NCBI RefSeq assembly: GCF_016863535.1
Contig: NZ_BOPB01000039.1
Coordinates: forward strand, 1 to 46,180
Reading direction: 5' to 3'
DNA from: Micromonospora lutea
Lineage (GTDB): Bacteria; Actinomycetota; Actinomycetes; Mycobacteriales; Micromonosporaceae
DNA length: 46,180 bases
Part shown: positions 23,218 to 30,978 of the stretch, in pieces
Layout of the letters: each line of letters begins with the position of its first letter
Position numbering within the stretch: position 1 is the stretch's first letter
Program-made: the position numbers and the translations under genes
The notes under the pieces: generated by a model
Seen by the model: the letters and a program-made list of their open reading frames with translations, nothing else
The model's database searches: none
Told to the model about the DNA's origin: nothing

Positions 23218-24969
23218 ATGAGCGACGACTACTACGGCTGGCAGCCGGTCAGCTACCCGTACGCCCATGTGTCGGATGACTACGCGGCCGAGCGAGCCGC
23301 CCAGGCCACGCCGTACGAGCCGACGGCGTGGGACTCGGTGAACATCGAGCAGATGTGGGAGTACGTCCGCAAGGAGAGTGACGAGCGGACGACGGCGCTC
23401 GCGGACATGTGGCGGCGGGCGGCTAGCCTGTTGCAGACCACGCGGGACAACCTCAAACGCCATGCCGACGCCTTGGACGCCCGCTGGCAGTCGCCCGCCG
23501 CGCGGGTCTTCATGTCCCGTGTGGGTGCCACACTGCACTCGCTCGACGAGTGGAAGAGCGTGGCCAGCAACAACGCCATCGGCTTGGACCAGCTCGCCGG
23601 CAAGATCGAGACTTCTCAGCGGGAGATGAGGACGCTCTGGCAGGAGTACCAGGCCGAGCAGACCCGGCAAGGGGAGCGCCGCACCGCCGACAAGGGCTTC
23701 CAGCCATCCGACATGATCGACTGGATTCCGGGTGTCACCGGCAATGACGCCAAGTCGTACGAGGACGTGCAGAACGAGTACCACCAGCGCGCCAAGAACA
23801 TCGCCAAGCCGCTGGCGGATCTCTACATCGACGTTTACATCTCGAACATCTCGCGGGGCGGGAAGTTCAAGGGCCCGACGGACGCGGTCATCAACAACCC
23901 GGGGATGCCGGGCGGCGGCCCGGCAGCGCCGGGAGCGCCACCGGCAGCACCCGGAACGCCCGGGCCGGCGCCGAATCGGCCGGACATGCCCAACCGACCC
24001 GATCTGCCAGCTCGGCCCGGTGGGCCAGACGCGCCGACCAATTCGGCGCCACCACCGCCACCCGACCTTCCGGAGGGCGTTGGTCTGGCCGGCGGCGCCG
24101 CTGCGCCGGTCGCGCCACCGCCGACCGCCCCGCCGGTGACCACCGCGCCCAACGCCCCTGTGGCCCCGGGCCCGGTAGTGCCGCCGGTGGCGCCACCCGG
24201 ACCGCGACCGGGCAACCCCGGGCTGACCCCACCGAATTCAGCGCGACCGAACGCACCCCGGACCACCCTGCCGGGTGCGGGCGGTCCCGGCGCGCCCGGC
24301 AGCCGTGGGCCGGGGCCGAACCGGCCGACACTGCCCGGGGCGGGTGGGCCCGGCAGTGGATCCGGTGCGCCGCCTGCCGGCAAGCGGGGTGCCGCTCCAA
24401 ACCGCCCGACCCTGCCCGGCAACACCGGCGGCGGCGCTCCCGGTGGTGGCCGAGGTCGGCCGGGTCTGGGCAGCCGACCAGGCGCTTCGGCCACCCCGCC
24501 ACCGTCGAGTCCGCGCCTGCCCGGCTCCACCGCCCGTCCCAGCCAGCGCGGTGCCGCCCCGGGTCGACCTGCCGCACCCCCGCCGAGCCTCGGCGGACAG
24601 CGGGGTGCCGCTCCGGGCACGCCACCCAGGGCCGGTTCACCCCTCACCGGCAAGCCCACGGCCGGCAAGCCCACGACCGGCGGGGGCACCGTCGGTCCCC
24701 GCCCCGACCTGGGCGGACGGGCCGGCGCGGGTGCCGCCCGACCAGCACCGACCACCGGACCGGCTCCCTCGCTGGGCGGCCGGCGGGGCGGACCGACCGC
24801 CCCGGCTGCTGCGCGTAAGGGTGCGTCACGCGACGCAGACCAGGAGACCTGGGAGTACGGCGACGGCGACGACGAGCTCTGGGCTACCGAATCGTCAGCC
24901 GTCGGCGTCGTGGAGGCGCCGACGGAGCACCGGCCCCGGGAGCAGGGCAAGGCCCTGGGCCAGGGCTGA
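23218..24969 (+). CDS. PPE/EspB-like T7SS substrate with proline-glycine-rich tail
   Basis: The 583-residue protein has a helical N-terminal domain of about 220 residues with a WXG-like turn (DARWQSPAARVFMSRV) and TLHSLDEWKSVASNNAIG, then a W-I-P-G block (SDMIDWIPGVTGNDAK). From residue about 225 to 540 it is Pro/Gly/Ala/Arg-rich low complexity, closing with an acidic DADQETWEYGDGDDELW tail. This resembles PPE and EspB proteins: a secreted helical bundle with a long flexible C-terminus. It probably forms a pair with the product of 22566-23186. Confidence 0.72.
   Translation: MSDDYYGWQPVSYPYAHVSDDYAAERAAQATPYEPTAWDSVNIEQMWEYVRKESDERTTALADMWRRAASLLQTTRDNLKRHADALDARWQSPAARVFMSRVGATLHSLDEWKSVASNNAIGLDQLAGKIETSQREMRTLWQEYQAEQTRQGERRTADKGFQPSDMIDWIPGVTGNDAKSYEDVQNEYHQRAKNIAKPLADLYIDVYISNISRGGKFKGPTDAVINNPGMPGGGPAAPGAPPAAPGTPGPAPNRPDMPNRPDLPARPGGPDAPTNSAPPPPPDLPEGVGLAGGAAAPVAPPPTAPPVTTAPNAPVAPGPVVPPVAPPGPRPGNPGLTPPNSARPNAPRTTLPGAGGPGAPGSRGPGPNRPTLPGAGGPGSGSGAPPAGKRGAAPNRPTLPGNTGGGAPGGGRGRPGLGSRPGASATPPPSSPRLPGSTARPSQRGAAPGRPAAPPPSLGGQRGAAPGTPPRAGSPLTGKPTAGKPTTGGGTVGPRPDLGGRAGAGAARPAPTTGPAPSLGGRRGGPTAPAAARKGASRDADQETWEYGDGDDELWATESSAVGVVEAPTEHRPREQGKALGQG
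23910..24820 (+). repeat. Pro/Gly low-complexity repeats in the PPE-like gene
   Basis: Imperfect units such as PNRPTLPGAGGPG, RGAAPNRPTLPG and LGGQRGAAPG recur with DNA-level similarity (for example GACCGCCGACCCTGCCCGG-type blocks). This is coding low complexity, not a separate element. Confidence 0.7.
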
Positions 24970-24971
24970 CG

Positions 24972-25015
24972 TGGTACGGGTCGGTCACCCAGCTCAGGGT
25001 GGCCGACCCGTACCA
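24972..25015 (+). terminator. Long stem-loop terminator after the PPE-like gene
   Basis: TGGTACGGGTCGG pairs perfectly with CCGACCCGTACCA (13 bp), and inside it CACCC pairs with GGGTG around AGCTCA, with one t-g mismatch between. The hairpin begins 2 bases after the stop codon and would separate the eccC-22566-23218 unit from mycP2. Its 3' arm also contains TACCATGCAG, a possible -10 for mycP2. Confidence 0.75.
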
Positions 25016-25074
25016 TGCAGTGACCGTCCAGCCTGGCCAACCCTGCATGGCCTGACAGAGGAAGGTAGACGGGC

Positions 25075-26367
25075 ATGCGTGTCCTCGCCCGACCGGCTGC
25101 CGTCTTGACGATCGCCGCCGCGAGTGTCCTGGCGACCGTGGGGCTGCCTGCGGCGCCCGCCCTGGCCGATTCCACAAGAGACAAATCGTGGCACCTGAAG
25201 GCCCTGGAGATACCTGAGCTGCACAAAATCACCCAGGGTGACGGTGTCGTGGTGGCGGTGATCGACACCGGGGTGGACGCGAAGCACCAGGACCTCAAGA
25301 ACAACGTCCTGCCCGGGGTCGACTTCTACGACGACAAGGCCAAGGGCCGGGTCGACCGAGTTGGTCACGGCACCGCCATCGCTTCGTTGATCGCCGGTCA
25401 CGGGCACGGGCCGGGCAAGCGCGACGGCGTGCTCGGCATCGCCCCGAAGGCCAAGATCCTCCCGGTGACCATCAAGAGCGAGCGGAGCCCGCTGATCCAG
25501 CCGACCGCCATCGCCGCGGGGATCAACTGGGCGGTCGACCACGGGGCCGACATCATCAACGTCTCGCTGTCGAGCAGTTTCAACGACGAGCTGAACCGAG
25601 CCGTCGAACGGGCCTACCAGCGAAACGTGATCGTCGTTGCGTCCGTCGGAAATCGTAAGGACTCGATCATTGGTAACCCGGCCTCACACCAGAGCGCCAT
25701 GGCTGTCAACGGTACCGCCCGCAACGGCACGATCAGCAAGGAAGCCTCCCTACCGGCTGAACAGGTCGACATCGCCGCGCCGGGCGAAGACATCGTCCAC
25801 GCCATTCCCGGCAACAGCTACGACACCGGGCTCGGCAGCAGCCTCAGCACAGCCCTCGTCTCCGGCGCGCTGGCGTTGGTGAGGGCCGAATATCCGGACC
25901 TGAACGGCTACCAGATGTTCGAGCGCCTGCTGGAGACCACTCGTGATGAGGGCGAGCCGGGCCATGACCTGCACTACGGGTGGGGCGCCCTCGACATCCG
26001 GCAGGCGTTGACAGGCGAGCCGGACGGCCGGAACAAACGGCCCACCGCCGCTGCGCCGGGCGATGATGGTCTACAGCAGTGGGCCCACCCCCGCGAACGC
26101 GAGGACGGCATCCTGGTCTTCGTGTGGGCGGTGATCATCGCCGTGCTGCTGCTCATTGTCGGCGGGATCGGGGGCACCGTCATGCTGCTGCGGGGCCGCG
26201 CACGCCGACGGCTGGCGGAGTCGGCCGACGCGGAGCCGCTGGAGGAGATGTCAGCAGCTTCCGGAGGTGTCCCGCCGGTGGCAGAAGGCCCCCCGACACC
26301 GGCCGGCAACACCGGCCAACCCGCGAACAGCAACGACGAAGCGGTCTGGCAACGCCCGCCCGGCTGA
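25075..26367 (+). CDS. mycP: Mycosin-like subtilisin protease (copy 2)
   Basis: The 430-residue protein has a signal peptide ending near APALADS, an S8 domain with Asp64 (VVAVIDTGVD), His98 (VGHGTAIAS) and Ser256 in GLGSSLSTALVSG, a C-terminal membrane helix (VFVWAVIIAVLLLIVGGIGG) and a Pro-rich cytosolic tail. The usual G-T-S-x-x-x-P around the serine is G-S-S-L-S-T-A, a noticeable variation. It differs much from mycP1, so it is not a recent duplicate. It may serve a different substrate set. GAGGAAGG precedes ATG 25075. Confidence 0.85.
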   Translation: MRVLARPAAVLTIAAASVLATVGLPAAPALADSTRDKSWHLKALEIPELHKITQGDGVVVAVIDTGVDAKHQDLKNNVLPGVDFYDDKAKGRVDRVGHGTAIASLIAGHGHGPGKRDGVLGIAPKAKILPVTIKSERSPLIQPTAIAAGINWAVDHGADIINVSLSSSFNDELNRAVERAYQRNVIVVASVGNRKDSIIGNPASHQSAMAVNGTARNGTISKEASLPAEQVDIAAPGEDIVHAIPGNSYDTGLGSSLSTALVSGALALVRAEYPDLNGYQMFERLLETTRDEGEPGHDLHYGWGALDIRQALTGEPDGRNKRPTAAAPGDDGLQQWAHPREREDGILVFVWAVIIAVLLLIVGGIGGTVMLLRGRARRRLAESADAEPLEEMSAASGGVPPVAEGPPTPAGNTGQPANSNDEAVWQRPPG

Positions 26368-26391
26368 CCCGATTGCCCCGAGGAGGCATCC

Positions 26392-26925
26392 ATGTCGTAC
26401 GCCGCGCCAGCCGGCGAGTCTCCCCACCTCGGCCCGGCCCCCGGTGCACCTCCCGGCGGACCCGTGCCGACGCCACCGCGGCGACCCCTCGTCGTCATCA
26501 TCGCTGTCCTGCTGATGGTGCCTTCGATCGTCATCTGGCTGATCGCCGGGGTCGCCTTCTTCCGGGCGATGCTGCGTACCGAGGGTGACGGGCTGGGCAA
26601 GCTCCTGGTGGTGATCATCGGCGCAGGCATACTCGGGATCGCGTTGCTGGTGGTGCTGTTCGCGTCACTCGGGATCCTGATGGCCTGGACCGGCGACAAC
26701 GCGGCAGGACTGGCCGTGCCGGCCGGATTCACCTTCGGACTCTTCGTCGTCGTCATCGTGACACTGCTGGCGCAGGGCAAGCTCAGCTATCACCCGACGA
26801 TGGTCACGCCGTTGGTCGTGGGCGGGCTCGCCGGTGTGTCGCTCGCCCTGATCAAGAGCCCGCCGGCGCGGGCCTGGTTCGCTGGCCGCGGTCCCGGAAA
26901 CCGTCCGAAGGCCGCGCGGCCGTAG
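26392..26925 (+). CDS. Small four-helix membrane protein of the T7SS locus
   Basis: The 177-residue protein has a Pro-rich cytosolic N-terminus (about 35 residues) and four hydrophobic segments: VVIIAVLLMVPSIVIWLIAG, LLVVIIGAGILGIALLVVLF, AVPAGFTFGLFVVVIVTLLA and VTPLVVGGLAGVSLALI. No enzyme motif is visible. The gene follows mycP2 by 24 nt with GAGGAGG before the ATG, so it is co-transcribed. Function unknown; it may be an accessory membrane part of the secretion system. Confidence 0.75.
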   Translation: MSYAAPAGESPHLGPAPGAPPGGPVPTPPRRPLVVIIAVLLMVPSIVIWLIAGVAFFRAMLRTEGDGLGKLLVVIIGAGILGIALLVVLFASLGILMAWTGDNAAGLAVPAGFTFGLFVVVIVTLLAQGKLSYHPTMVTPLVVGGLAGVSLALIKSPPARAWFAGRGPGNRPKAARP

Positions 26926-26943
26926 CGCGCCACCCACGGCTAC

Positions 26944-26971
26944 CTCCGGCCAACGGCTGATCAGGCCGGAG
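26944..26971. terminator. Possible stem-loop at convergent gene ends
   Basis: CTCCGGCC and GGCCGGAG form an 8-bp stem around a 12-base loop, spanning the end of the SseB-like gene (stop at 26961-26963) just after the membrane protein stop. It is weaker than the other hairpins. Confidence 0.35.
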
Positions 26972-28217
26972 ACCAGCGGCGGCCGGTGGCGTCGAAGCGG
27001 GCGAGCAGCTCGTCGCGGCCATCCGCGTGCAGGCAGTGCAGCTCGGTTCCGTCCGATACCACGAGGGACTCCATCCGAGGTTGCCCCTGACCCCACTCCT
27101 CGGGCGTCGCATCACCGGGTGGCCAGCGCAGCACGGCCACCCACTCGTCCGACTCCTCGAACGGAGAGCCCTCACCGAGCAGCCCCAACCGTCGGTACAG
27201 CCGGATCGGAGTGTCCCGCCCCGGTCCGTGCCAGGCGTGCACGAGCCCGGCCGCCCGGTCGTACCCGTCCTCCAGATAGGACGTCAGGTAGCGGTGCGGG
27301 ATGACCATTTGCAGCAGTAGCGGCGCGGCGGGATCAGGCCCGTCGTCGTCGGCGGACTCCGGTGCCGGACGGGGCACCGGTACCCCCACCGTGGACGGCT
27401 CGGCGTACCTGGCCGAGTCACGGCGCAACTGCTCCTGCTCTGCCGCCTCGTTGATCACCTGCCGGAGTTCGCCGAGCCAGTCGCGCAAGGTCAGCAGCGC
27501 CTCGCCGGGAAGTGCCGCCGCGAGCGGCGTCTCCGGGTTCAGCAGCAGTTGCCAGGAGAGATCCGGCCAGTGATCGGTGAGCTGAAGACTGCTGACCACC
27601 ACCAGATCATGGTCGCCGAGCGCCTGTCGCAGGCGGGCTTCCGAGCTGAACACGGGCAGGCTGGCCCGACCCTGCTCGTCGGAGACGACCAACCACGGAA
27701 AGTCCGGGTCGGACAGGTCACGCGTCGCCGCACCCTCCGGGTCCACCGGCAGCACCAGCTCGGTCCGGAGCAGGGCGGACATCAGGGCGTTGGGGTCCTG
27801 CTCTCGGATCGCCTCGCGAAGTGGTCGCTCGGCCTCCACGACCGGCGCGGTCAGGGCCCGAAGGTCGTCGGCGGTCAGTCGGATGCCGATCGGCAAGCCG
27901 GCGTCGATCGCCAATACCCATTCGTCGTCGGGCCAGTCGACGGCGATGTCGGCCAGCCCCATCGCCAGGTAACTGACCGAACGTCCGGGCATCCCGGCGG
28001 CGATCGCCGCCGGTGAGGTGTACGCGAGCACGTGCGTGACGCCTTCGTGGTGGGCGGTCGGCCACGCCATCGTCGCCCGTCCGGCCGCCGCCTCGGGCGA
28101 CACGGGCAGCAGCAGCGGACCGGCGACGAGTTCGGTGAGGAAGCCTTCCCGGTCGTCGGCCTCGGCGGCGGCCAGCAGCGCGCGTTCGGCGACGGTGGTC
28201 GGCTGCCAGCCGGTCAC
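26961..28217 (-). CDS. SseB-domain protein in an orphan toxin-immunity cassette
   Basis: The 418-residue cytosolic protein has an N-terminal SseB-like domain (LLAAAEADDREGFLTELVAG, TMAWPTAHHEGVTHVLAYTS, LAIDAGLPIGIRLTADDLRA) and a second related block (ALLRTELVLPVDPEG, GRASLPVFSSEARLRQALGD). The C-terminal part has VIPHRYLTSYLEDGYDRAAG and LYRRLGLLGEGSPFEESDEW. SseB-type domains occur as partners of T7SS and polymorphic toxins in actinobacteria. It overlaps the SUKH-3 gene by ATGA (4 bp), so three genes form one leftward operon. Confidence 0.75.
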   Translation of the reverse strand: MTGWQPTTVAERALLAAAEADDREGFLTELVAGPLLLPVSPEAAAGRATMAWPTAHHEGVTHVLAYTSPAAIAAGMPGRSVSYLAMGLADIAVDWPDDEWVLAIDAGLPIGIRLTADDLRALTAPVVEAERPLREAIREQDPNALMSALLRTELVLPVDPEGAATRDLSDPDFPWLVVSDEQGRASLPVFSSEARLRQALGDHDLVVVSSLQLTDHWPDLSWQLLLNPETPLAAALPGEALLTLRDWLGELRQVINEAAEQEQLRRDSARYAEPSTVGVPVPRPAPESADDDGPDPAAPLLLQMVIPHRYLTSYLEDGYDRAAGLVHAWHGPGRDTPIRLYRRLGLLGEGSPFEESDEWVAVLRWPPGDATPEEWGQGQPRMESLVVSDGTELHCLHADGRDELLARFDATGRRWSPA

Positions 28218-28699
28218 CAGGTGCCGTCCGCGCGTACCCGGGCGGGGCGACGACCGAGCACCAGCGTGGTGAGCGCCTCGTCGAGATCCGCGCCGAGGAA
28301 CCAGTCTCCGGTGTGGTCCAGCACGAACACCCGGCCGTGCTCGTCGATGGCCAGGATGCCGGTGCCGTCGCCCTCCTCGCCGAGCGGGCTCAGCCGCGCA
28401 CCGATCGCCTCGGCCAGTTCGGCGAGGGTCTCCGCCGAGTGCCGCACCAGGAACGGATCCAGGTGGAAGCTGCTCGGCGCGACCTGCTCACCGTCTTCCT
28501 GAGGACGTACCCGCAGCCCGCCGAACTCGGCGTACGCCTCGATCGCCCGGGCCGTCACGATGTGCTGGCGGCCGCTGGGCGTGGCATGGGCCGCGATTCG
28601 CAGCCCCCACTCACGGCCTCGGCTCTCGTCGGAGCGGCCGGGCTGCCAGCCGGCGGCGGCGAGGGTCTGCGCCACCGGGAGCGGAAAGCGTTCACTCAT
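28214..28699 (-). CDS. SUKH-3 family immunity protein
   Basis: The 161-residue protein reads FPLPVAQTLAAAGWQPGR, IEAYAEFGGLRVRPQ, GTGILAIDEHGRVFVLDHTG and WFLGADLDEALTTLVLG. The GW, EFGGL and IDEHGRVF/DWF-LG blocks are typical SUKH (SMI1/KNR4) landmarks, subtype SUKH-3. It overlaps the upstream deaminase gene and the downstream SseB gene by ATGA at both ends, which marks a toxin-antitoxin style operon. It is the likely antidote to the deaminase encoded just before it. Confidence 0.82.
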   Translation of the reverse strand: MSERFPLPVAQTLAAAGWQPGRSDESRGREWGLRIAAHATPSGRQHIVTARAIEAYAEFGGLRVRPQEDGEQVAPSSFHLDPFLVRHSAETLAELAEAIGARLSPLGEEGDGTGILAIDEHGRVFVLDHTGDWFLGADLDEALTTLVLGRRPARVRADGTW

Positions 28700-29079
28700 G
28701 TCAGCGCCTCCACACCGAACCAGTCCAGCAGTGCGGCGCAGGAGCGGCAGGGCGGCTGAACCTCGCCGTGGCGCGGGTCACCCTCCTCCCGCACCCGGGT
28801 CACCCGGACTTTCGCACCCCACAGCAAGGCACGGGACCGGGCGGCGTCGAGCGGTGGTCCTCCGGCCTCGGCGGCGTAGAGCCGATCGGAGATCAGCACT
28901 GCCTCGGCACACAGGCCGGCGTAACGCTCACGCTGTTCGGTGGGCAGCCCGTGCAGGAACCGTCGGACCACCGGATGCAGGTCGGAAACCAGATCGCCGC
29001 GTACCGAGGTGTGCGTGTGGACGGTGCCGTCGGTCAGCAACGCACCGGCCGCCAGCGGCAGCGCCCGTGGCTGCGCCAT
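28696..29079 (-). CDS. Stand-alone YwqJ-type deaminase (orphan toxin domain)
   Basis: The 127-residue protein has AGALLTDGTVHTHTS, LCAEAVLISDRLYAAEAGG, AKVRVTRVREE and HGEVQPPCRSCAALLDWFGV. The CAE and PPCRSC motifs give a complete deaminase active site, and the protein is a homologue of the deaminase domain in the giant toxin. It has no secretion domain or signal peptide. ATG 29079 with GGGAGGA 6 nt upstream is preferred to ATG 29109. It may be an orphan toxin cassette available for recombination, or a cytosolic enzyme controlled by its SUKH partner. Confidence 0.78.
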   Translation of the reverse strand: MAQPRALPLAAGALLTDGTVHTHTSVRGDLVSDLHPVVRRFLHGLPTEQRERYAGLCAEAVLISDRLYAAEAGGPPLDAARSRALLWGAKVRVTRVREEGDPRHGEVQPPCRSCAALLDWFGVEALT

Positions 29080-29267
29080 CCGTCCTCCCGAGGGTCGAAA
29101 GGGGATCACCGGCGAGGTCTCGCCCGCCCCGCACGCGAGCCTAGCCGTCGTCGTCCGTCCGGCGGGTGGGACGTGTGGATGCCACTGGCATCGAGGGGCT
29201 CACATCACGTAGACCGCCTGGGATATCGTCGGTCCAGCCCCTTTCTTCGCCGTCCAGAGCCGGAGCC

Positions 29268-30947
29268 ATGACGCGCACCCTTCTCGTCTCCCCGGATCAA
29301 CCCGGCGCCTACCCGTCCATCGGGGAGGCGCTGGCGGTGGCCAGTGACGACACGGTCGTCTCGGTCAGCCCCGGCACCTATCACGAGGCACTGTTCGTCA
29401 ACGACCGCGGCGTCAGCGTGGTCGCCGCGCAGGGCCCGGGCACCGTCACCATCGACGCGTCCTCCGGGCAGTACCCGACGGTGTCCTGCAATTCCGGTCG
29501 GTTGGAGTTGCGCGACCTCATCCTCAAGGCCGGTGACGCGCCAGTCGTGGTGGCCGACGGTGCGCGGCTCACCATGACCGGATGCGAGCTGAGCGCCGGC
29601 TTCGGCGCGGCGATCCAGGTGGCCGGCCGTTCGGAGTTCACGCTGACCCGCTGCCGGGTGACCGGCGGGCGGTACGGCCTGGTGGTGGAGGACTCCGACG
29701 GCAGCGTCGAAGGGTGCGAGTTCACCGACCTCAGCGAGGACGGCATCATCGTGCGGATCGGAGCGGCCCCGACCATCCGCACCAGCACGGTGACCCGCTG
29801 CGGCAACCGTGGCATCTACATCTACCAGTACGGTCGGCCCACCATCGAGACCTGCGACATCTCCCAGACCGGGCAGGCCGGCGTGGCGGTCGTCCACCAG
29901 AGCGCTCCGGTGCTGCGTCGTTGCCGTATCCGCGACACCCGTGGTCCGGCGGTCTCCTTCGCCAGGGGATGCCGCGGCAGCGTCGAGGAGTGCACCACGG
30001 AGAACACCGGCCTGCCGGCGATCGAGATCGCCGACGGAGCCGACCCGACCGTGGTCGAGGGCACGGGGAACCGGAAGGCCGCCTTCGGGGCCGACGCCGC
30101 CCGCGCCACCACCGGTCAGGACGACGCCCGGGTGGAGAAGCTGCTGGGCGAGTTGGCAGCGATGGTCGGCCTGGAATCGGTGAAGGAGGAGGTCCGCGCC
30201 CTCATCGACGAGATCCAGGTCAACGAGTGGCGGCGCAACGCGGGGCTGCCCGTCGGCGCGGTCAGCCATCACCTGATCTTCGCGGGTGCTCCCGGCACCG
30301 GTAAGACCACGGTGGCCCGCATCTACGGTGACCTGCTGGCGGCGCTGGGCGCACTGCCCGGCGGCGCCTTCCGTGAGGTCTCCCGGCGCGACCTGGTCGG
30401 CCAGTACATCGGCCACACCGCCGAGAAGACCGCTGCGGCGTTCGAGCTGGCGCGCGGCGGCGTGCTCTTCATCGATGAGGCGTACACCCTCTCCCGGTCG
30501 TCGGGCACCGGCGGCGACTTCGGGCAGGAGGCCATCGACACGCTGGTCAAGCTGATGGAGGATCACCGCGACGAGATCGCGGTGATCGCGGCCGGTTACA
30601 CCGGTGAGATGCTGCAGTTCCTTGATGCCAACCCGGGTCTTGCCTCCCGCTTCGCCAAGACGGTGGAGTTCGGCAACTACTCCCCGGAGCAGTTGGTCGT
30701 CATCGTGGAGCGGATGGCCGGTGGCGACGAGTACCTGCTCGACGATGGCGTCTCCGAGGTGCTCCGCGAGCACTTCGGCACCATCGAGCGGGACCAGAAT
30801 TTCGGCAATGCCCGGGAGGCACGCAAACTTTTCGAGGGTGTCCGCAAGGCGCAGGCGCAGCGGCTGCGGCAGTCCGGCCAACGCCCGAGCCTCGACGAGT
30901 TGCGGACCGTGACCGTGGCCGACGTGCGCGCCGCGATCGGGCGATGA
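29268..30947 (+). CDS. eccA: Parallel beta-helix / EccA-type AAA+ ATPase fusion
   Basis: The 559-residue protein has two parts. Residues 1 to about 275 form right-handed parallel beta-helix repeats (SPGTYHEALFVNDRGVSVVA, SNSGRLELRDLILKAG-like, GNRGIYIYQYGRPTIETC, NTGLPAIEIADGADPTVVEG). Residues about 290-559 form a CbxX/EccA AAA+ ATPase with Walker A GAPGTGKTT (about 340), Walker B GVLFIDEAY (about 402) and NPGLASRF with its arginine finger. EccA ATPases act in the cytosol to disaggregate or chaperone substrates. The usual EccA N-terminal TPR domain is replaced by a beta-helix. ATG 29268 has GGAG 5 nt upstream; eccE follows by 31 nt. Confidence 0.85.
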   Translation: MTRTLLVSPDQPGAYPSIGEALAVASDDTVVSVSPGTYHEALFVNDRGVSVVAAQGPGTVTIDASSGQYPTVSCNSGRLELRDLILKAGDAPVVVADGARLTMTGCELSAGFGAAIQVAGRSEFTLTRCRVTGGRYGLVVEDSDGSVEGCEFTDLSEDGIIVRIGAAPTIRTSTVTRCGNRGIYIYQYGRPTIETCDISQTGQAGVAVVHQSAPVLRRCRIRDTRGPAVSFARGCRGSVEECTTENTGLPAIEIADGADPTVVEGTGNRKAAFGADAARATTGQDDARVEKLLGELAAMVGLESVKEEVRALIDEIQVNEWRRNAGLPVGAVSHHLIFAGAPGTGKTTVARIYGDLLAALGALPGGAFREVSRRDLVGQYIGHTAEKTAAAFELARGGVLFIDEAYTLSRSSGTGGDFGQEAIDTLVKLMEDHRDEIAVIAAGYTGEMLQFLDANPGLASRFAKTVEFGNYSPEQLVVIVERMAGGDEYLLDDGVSEVLREHFGTIERDQNFGNAREARKLFEGVRKAQAQRLRQSGQRPSLDELRTVTVADVRAAIGR

Positions 30948-30978
30948 CGATGCCCCGTCGGTCAGGGAGGGACGTGCG

